DNA of 64,000 nt from Variovorax ginsengisoli (GTDB taxonomy: Bacteria; Pseudomonadota; Gammaproteobacteria; Burkholderiales; Burkholderiaceae_C). This document shows positions 60,833 to 64,000 of this stretch, one piece after another. The translations under genes and the position numbers were made by a program. The stretch lies in assembly GCF_030486595.1 (NCBI RefSeq), contig NZ_JAUJZH010000016.1, forward strand, positions 117,895 to 181,894. Direction: 5' to 3'. Every line of letters starts with the position of its first letter. Position 1 is the stretch's first letter. The notes below the pieces were generated by a model, which did not search any database, was not told where the DNA came from, and saw nothing but the letters and a program-made list of their open reading frames with translations.

Positions 60833-61756
60833 ATGACCTCTGTCGTTCCGAATGGCGTCACCGCCCTCTCCCACCTCGGCGTGATCCGTGCCGAGGGCCC
60901 CGATGCAGCGAGCTTCCTGCATGGCCAACTGACCCAGGATTTCGTCTTGCTCGATGCCTCCGAGGCGCGGCTGGCGGCGCTGTGCACGGCCAAGGGCCGC
61001 GCGATCGCGAGCTTTGTCGGCATCCGGCCCGAACCCGATCGCATCCTGCTGGTCTGCAGCCGCGACATCCTGGCCGCGACGCTCAAGCGCCTTTCGATGT
61101 ACGTGCTGCGGGCCAAGGCCAAGCTCAGCGACGCCAGCGCCGAATTCTCGCTTTACGGGTTGACCGGCACCGCGCTGGCCGCCAATGGCGTCGATGCCGG
61201 GGCGCTCCCGGGGCGCGTCAGCACGGTCGGCGCGGCGCAGGTGGTGTCGCTCTACCCGTCCGACGGTGTGCCTCGCGCCCTGTGGATCGCACCGGCCGCC
61301 AGCCCCGCTCCCCAGGGTGCCGAACTCGATCCGGCGATCTGGGAATGGAGCGAGGTGCGCAGCGGCATCGTGACCCTGACCAGCCCGGTGGTTGAGGCCT
61401 TCGTGCCGCAGATGATCAACTACGAGTCGGTCGGCGGCGTGAACTTCAAGAAGGGCTGCTACCCGGGCCAGGAGATCGTGGCCCGCAGCCAGTTCCGCGG
61501 CACCCTGAAGCGCCGGACCTACCTGGTGCAGGCCGACGGCGAGGTGGCGGCCGGCCAGGAAGTCTTCGCTGTCAACGATCCGGCGCAGCCGGTCGGCACC
61601 GTGGCGCAGGCCGCGCCGGCGCCGGGTGGCGGCTGGGCGGCCTTGATCTCGATCCAGATCGCGGCGATCGATGCCGGCGGGCTGCATGCGCGGGCGGTCG
61701 ATGGGCCAGCGCTGACGGTGGAGCCATTGCCCTACCCGCTGCTCGAAGACATCTGA
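60833..61756 (+). CDS. ygfZ: Folate-binding protein YgfZ (iron-sulfur cluster related)
   Basis: 307 residues of the GcvT-like/COG0354 family that uses tetrahydrofolate in the repair or assembly of certain iron-sulfur enzymes. The signature KKGCYPGQEIVARSQFRG contains the conserved Cys209. Divergent from mltG. GATAAT (60821-60826) lies 6 bases before the ATG, so the message may be leaderless. Confidence 0.95.
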   Translation: MTSVVPNGVTALSHLGVIRAEGPDAASFLHGQLTQDFVLLDASEARLAALCTAKGRAIASFVGIRPEPDRILLVCSRDILAATLKRLSMYVLRAKAKLSDASAEFSLYGLTGTALAANGVDAGALPGRVSTVGAAQVVSLYPSDGVPRALWIAPAASPAPQGAELDPAIWEWSEVRSGIVTLTSPVVEAFVPQMINYESVGGVNFKKGCYPGQEIVARSQFRGTLKRRTYLVQADGEVAAGQEVFAVNDPAQPVGTVAQAAPAPGGGWAALISIQIAAIDAGGLHARAVDGPALTVEPLPYPLLEDI

Positions 61757-61757
61757 A

Positions 61758-62273
61758 GTGCCGCGCTACGTCGCCTTTCTTCGTGGCGTCAGCCCGATGA
61801 ACGCCAAAATGCCGGAGCTCAAGCGCTGCTTCGAAAACGCGGGCTTCACGGAGGTGAAGACGCTGCTGTCGAGCGGCAACGTGGCGTTCAATGCGCGTGC
61901 CGCGGCGCGGACGACGCTCGAACGCAAGGCCGAGGCGGCCATGGATGCGGCGCTCGGACGGCGCTTTCTCACCATCGTGCGTTCGTCCGACGTCCTGCGC
62001 GACCTGCTGGCTGCCGACCCCTGTGCGCCGCACGAACTGCCGGCCCGCGCGAAGCGGGTCGTGACCTTCCTGCGCGAACCGCGAGCCACCCGGCTGGCGC
62101 TGCCGATCGAGTTCGAACAAGCGCGGATCCTGGCGATGGACGAGATGCAGGTGTTCTCGGCTTATGTCCCGGGGCCACGAGGCCCGGTGTTCATGACGCT
62201 GATCGAGAAGACCTTCGGGACGGAGTTGACGACGCGGACTTGGGAGACGGTGAAGAAGTGCGCGGCGGCATGA
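61758..62273 (+). CDS. DUF1697 domain-containing protein
   Basis: 171 residues. PRYVAFLRGVSPMNAKMPEL, FTEVKTLLSSGNVAF and the C-terminal NW-type end (TTRTWETVKKC) match DUF1697 (PF08002). Start GTG at 61758, 1 base after the ygfZ stop, so cotranscribed. Function unknown. Confidence 0.88.
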   Translation: MPRYVAFLRGVSPMNAKMPELKRCFENAGFTEVKTLLSSGNVAFNARAAARTTLERKAEAAMDAALGRRFLTIVRSSDVLRDLLAADPCAPHELPARAKRVVTFLREPRATRLALPIEFEQARILAMDEMQVFSAYVPGPRGPVFMTLIEKTFGTELTTRTWETVKKCAAA

Positions 62274-62293
62274 GCCCGCGAGGCCCGGGATTT

Positions 62294-62323
62294 TTGTGCA
62301 AGCACCGAGAGTCATCGCATAAA
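62294..62323 (+). promoter_or_regulatory. Candidate promoter of the Phd-CcdB module
   Basis: TTGTGC (62294-62299) and CATAAA (62318-62323) at 18 bases spacing. A start near 62330 would give a 25-base leader before the ATG at 62355. Confidence 0.4.
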
Positions 62324-62354
62324 CTGTTCAGGTTAGCTACTCCCGAAGCAGATC

Positions 62355-62618
62355 ATGATGCAAGTATCGTCGGTGGAGGCTCAGAACCGTTTCGGGCAAC
62401 TGCTCGACAAGGCCCAGCGCGAGCCGATCATCATTACCCGCCACGGGCGCCCTGCGGCCTATCTGATTTCTCCGCAGGACATGGAAGCGCTTCAACGAGC
62501 GCAAGCCGCCCTTCGCGAAGTTCCAAGCAAACCGGAATGGGCCGCCGTCTGCGCGGAGGCATGGAACAGGGTGGACGAGGAACTGGGGTCTTTCGCCGAC
62601 GAGCATTCCACGCTGTAG
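62355..62618 (+). CDS. Phd/YefM-family antitoxin
   Basis: 87 residues (a second ATG follows immediately at 62358). VSSVEAQNRFGQLLDKAQREP and ITRHGRPAAYLISP are the Phd/YefM DNA-binding fold; the C-terminal half (EALQRAQAALREVPSKPEW onward) is the likely toxin-binding tail. The next gene is a CcdB-type toxin, not a Phd partner such as Doc, YoeB or VapC. Confidence 0.88.
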   Translation: MMQVSSVEAQNRFGQLLDKAQREPIIITRHGRPAAYLISPQDMEALQRAQAALREVPSKPEWAAVCAEAWNRVDEELGSFADEHSTL

Positions 62619-62626
62619 GCGAAGAC

Positions 62627-62956
62627 TTGCCGCAGTTCGACATCCATCGCAACAAGGGCAGGCAGAGCGGCAGCATCCCCTTTGTCGTGGTGGTTCAGTC
62701 GGCCCAGTTCGACCGTTACCGCCGTCGTGTCGTGGTCCCACTGGTCCTGCGCACCGCGTTGCCCGCGGGAGCGCAGGTGGCTGGCACCCGCATGAACCCG
62801 ATCTTCGTGCTCGATGGCGCGGATCTCGTGCTGCATCCGCTGGACACGGTTTCAGTGGCCATCGATGAACTGGGCCCTCGCGTCGGGTCGCTGGCCGCAC
62901 ATGGCCAGCAGATCACTGACGCCATGGACGAGTTGCTGACCCGGTCGTGGGGATGA
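62627..62956 (+). CDS. ccdB: CcdB-family gyrase-inhibitor-like toxin
   Basis: 109 residues with the CcdB start (LPQFDIHRNKGRQSGSIPFVVVVQS) and end (DAMDELLTRSWG, where CcdB has its catalytic Trp-Gly-Ile end). TTG start at 62627, 8 bases after the antitoxin stop, because no ATG or GTG precedes the conserved N-terminus. Typical CcdB ends WGI; here it ends WG, so the terminal residue is missing and gyrase binding may be altered. Confidence 0.85.
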   Translation: MPQFDIHRNKGRQSGSIPFVVVVQSAQFDRYRRRVVVPLVLRTALPAGAQVAGTRMNPIFVLDGADLVLHPLDTVSVAIDELGPRVGSLAAHGQQITDAMDELLTRSWG

Positions 62957-63018
62957 AGCGCTCGGGAGCGGGATGATCGGATGGGGTCGTCGCGAACGTT
63001 GCCGGAGTCCTGAACACC

Positions 63019-63788
63019 ATGCTCACCGCCCTGCGCACCTCGAACAACGAAAAAGTTCTTGCGCGGTCCAGCGCGAAGCCCGACGCACCGTTCATGTGTC
63101 CGGCATGCCGCTGCGAAGTCGTGCTGCACAAGGGCCTGATCCGCATCCCTCACTTCGCCCACAAGGCCCGTGTCGCATGCCGGCTCGGCGCAGGCGAAAC
63201 CGAAGACCATCTGCTGACCAAGCTGAGCCTCTTCGACGCCTTGCGGAAGGAGGCCAACGTGCAGGACGTGGAGTTCGAGAAGAGTTCGGGACATCCGTCG
63301 CCGATGTCTTCGCGATCATCTCCGGCGTGCCTGTGGCGATAGAGGTTCAGCGCAGCGCGCTGGCGATCGGCGAGATCACCGCCCGGGCCGCCGAGTACCA
63401 CCGGCTCGGCATCGCAGTCCTCTGGATCGGCATCCCGAACGGCGACCTGGGTCTGTCGAGATACAGCCTGGCCGCCTGGGAGCGCTGGTGCCACGCAGCG
63501 TATTTCGGACGCGTCTACTACTGGGCGGGTGGGCAGACCTTGCGGCCGATTCACTTTGCGCCGCTGTCGATCCGTGTGGAAGAAAGCACTTGGCGCAAGC
63601 ATGGTCACGTCCACTCGGCCGGCGGCTACGACAAGCGTTCAAGACGCTGGCGGAAACCTCAGCCCGGCGAGCCGGTCCTGGTGTCGAATGGATTTCGAAG
63701 GACCTGTCGACCGGCATGGGCCGGCACCTCGGTGCGAATCCCGGAATGCACGCTCTTCATCGACGCGCAAGCGAAGTGGTGGGAATGA
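63019..63788 (+). pseudogene. CoiA-like competence gene, frameshifted
   Basis: Two frames make one protein. Frame one (63019-63284): MLTALRTSNNEKVLARSS, FMCPACRCEVVLHKGLIRIPHFAH (CoiA-like zinc segment) up to DVEFEK; it then runs into a wrong-frame tail and stops at 63342. Frame two continues as EEFGTSVADVFAIISGVPVAIEVQRS to a natural end WWE at 63788. A single missing base near 63282-63284 (GAAGAG versus an expected GAAGGAG) explains the break. Competence protein CoiA family (PF06054) acts in DNA uptake processing. It may be decayed or a sequencing error. Confidence 0.7.
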
Positions 63789-63866
63789 AGCGCGGCGCCC
63801 GCTCATACCAATTTGCGTTCAATAGATTAGATATGATGTTGTCCCACGAACTTCAAGGAGTCGTGG

Positions 63867-64000
63867 ATGAAGACATTGATCGTGGGTGATAAGCCGACTG
63901 TCGAGCGCTTGGCGGAGCGGCTCAAGCGAGCCGACAGTCATGCGGAGTACCAGCGCATCCAGTGCGTGCTCATCCGAGCGACTCTGGGCAGCTCAGCGGC
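63867..64000 (+). CDS. Probable IS630-family transposase/HTH protein (5' part)
   Basis: The first 44 codons are in view (MKTLIVGDKP, VERLAERLKRADSHAEYQR, QCVLIRATLGSSA) and end at the window edge. The HAEYQRxQCVLxRATLG segment is like the N-terminal helix-turn-helix of IS630-type transposases. AAGGAG lies 6 bases upstream of the ATG. The terminal inverted repeat of the element was not recognised. Confidence 0.55.
   Translation, partial: MKTLIVGDKPTVERLAERLKRADSHAEYQRIQCVLIRATLGSSA

Noticed and set aside
63781..63866. Terminal inverted repeat of the IS630-like element
   Set aside because: The sequence upstream of the ATG is AT-rich (TAGATTAGATATGATG) but no repeat end can be identified without the other end.

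Overview
The window is GC-rich DNA from a betaproteobacterial chromosome, most likely a Comamonadaceae member close to Variovorax. The evidence is gene content and order: rimP-nusA-infB-rbfA-truB-typA, mltG-tmk-holB-pilZ-tatD beside a divergent ygfZ, guaB near guaA, an AEP/phosphonatase cluster, and an intergenic repeat (57606-57672) that I recall from this family. No tRNA, rRNA or CRISPR array was seen. Both ends are cut: a GntR regulator on the left and a probable IS630-type transposase on the right.

Layout. 1-2469: divergent GntR regulator, FAD oxidoreductase and phnX (2-aminoethylphosphonate catabolism). 2472-4126: secreted Lig E-type DNA ligase and fabI on the minus strand. 4164-10310: yejABEF-type peptide ABC transporter, split by an antisense RelE-like/BrnA-like toxin-antitoxin module. 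10383-11582: MFS exporter. 11589-19972: translation operon led by a promoter and terminator hairpin, followed by an EamA transporter. 20971-22659: ECF sigma factor, anti-sigma factor and small lipoprotein. 22732-24052: smpB diverging from ratA-rnfH. 24077-28631: DUF4124 protein, guaB and guaA, with a phd-vapC module between the two guanine genes. 28663-33248: accessory block (MFS/LysR pair, thpR, abiE type IV toxin-antitoxin pair) before sdaA. 34715-38130: TPR protein, phospholipase D-like protein and ABC exporter. 38233-41697: two-component system, secreted heme-binding-like protein and ankyrin protein. 41753-44621: paiB, a tadA-hydrolase fusion and LD-carboxypeptidase. 44671-46788: small unknowns and a cyclase-FHA protein. 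46906-51839: FUSC/MarR pair, NarL-type response regulator, orphan histidine kinase and small unknowns. 51859-55118: transketolase diverging from an NAD-type isocitrate dehydrogenase. 55233-56717: small unknowns and a secreted ankyrin protein. 56714-62273: tatD-pilZ-holB-tmk-mltG on the minus strand, ygfZ and a DUF1697 protein on the plus strand. 62355-64000: a mixed phd-ccdB module, a frameshifted CoiA-like gene and the IS630-type gene start.

How it works together. Most of the window is housekeeping: translation, GMP synthesis, fatty acid, carbon and cell-wall metabolism. Small mobile or addiction modules sit in the gaps: four toxin-antitoxin pairs, each with its own promoter or operator-like sequence, plus decayed and mobile genes at the right edge. 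No large unknown multi-gene system is evident. The most unusual items are the mixed Phd-CcdB pair, the antisense RelE/BrnA-like pair inside the yej operon, the tadA-hydrolase fusion, the HbpS-like protein next to a sensor kinase, and the promoter-terminator leader of the rimP operon.
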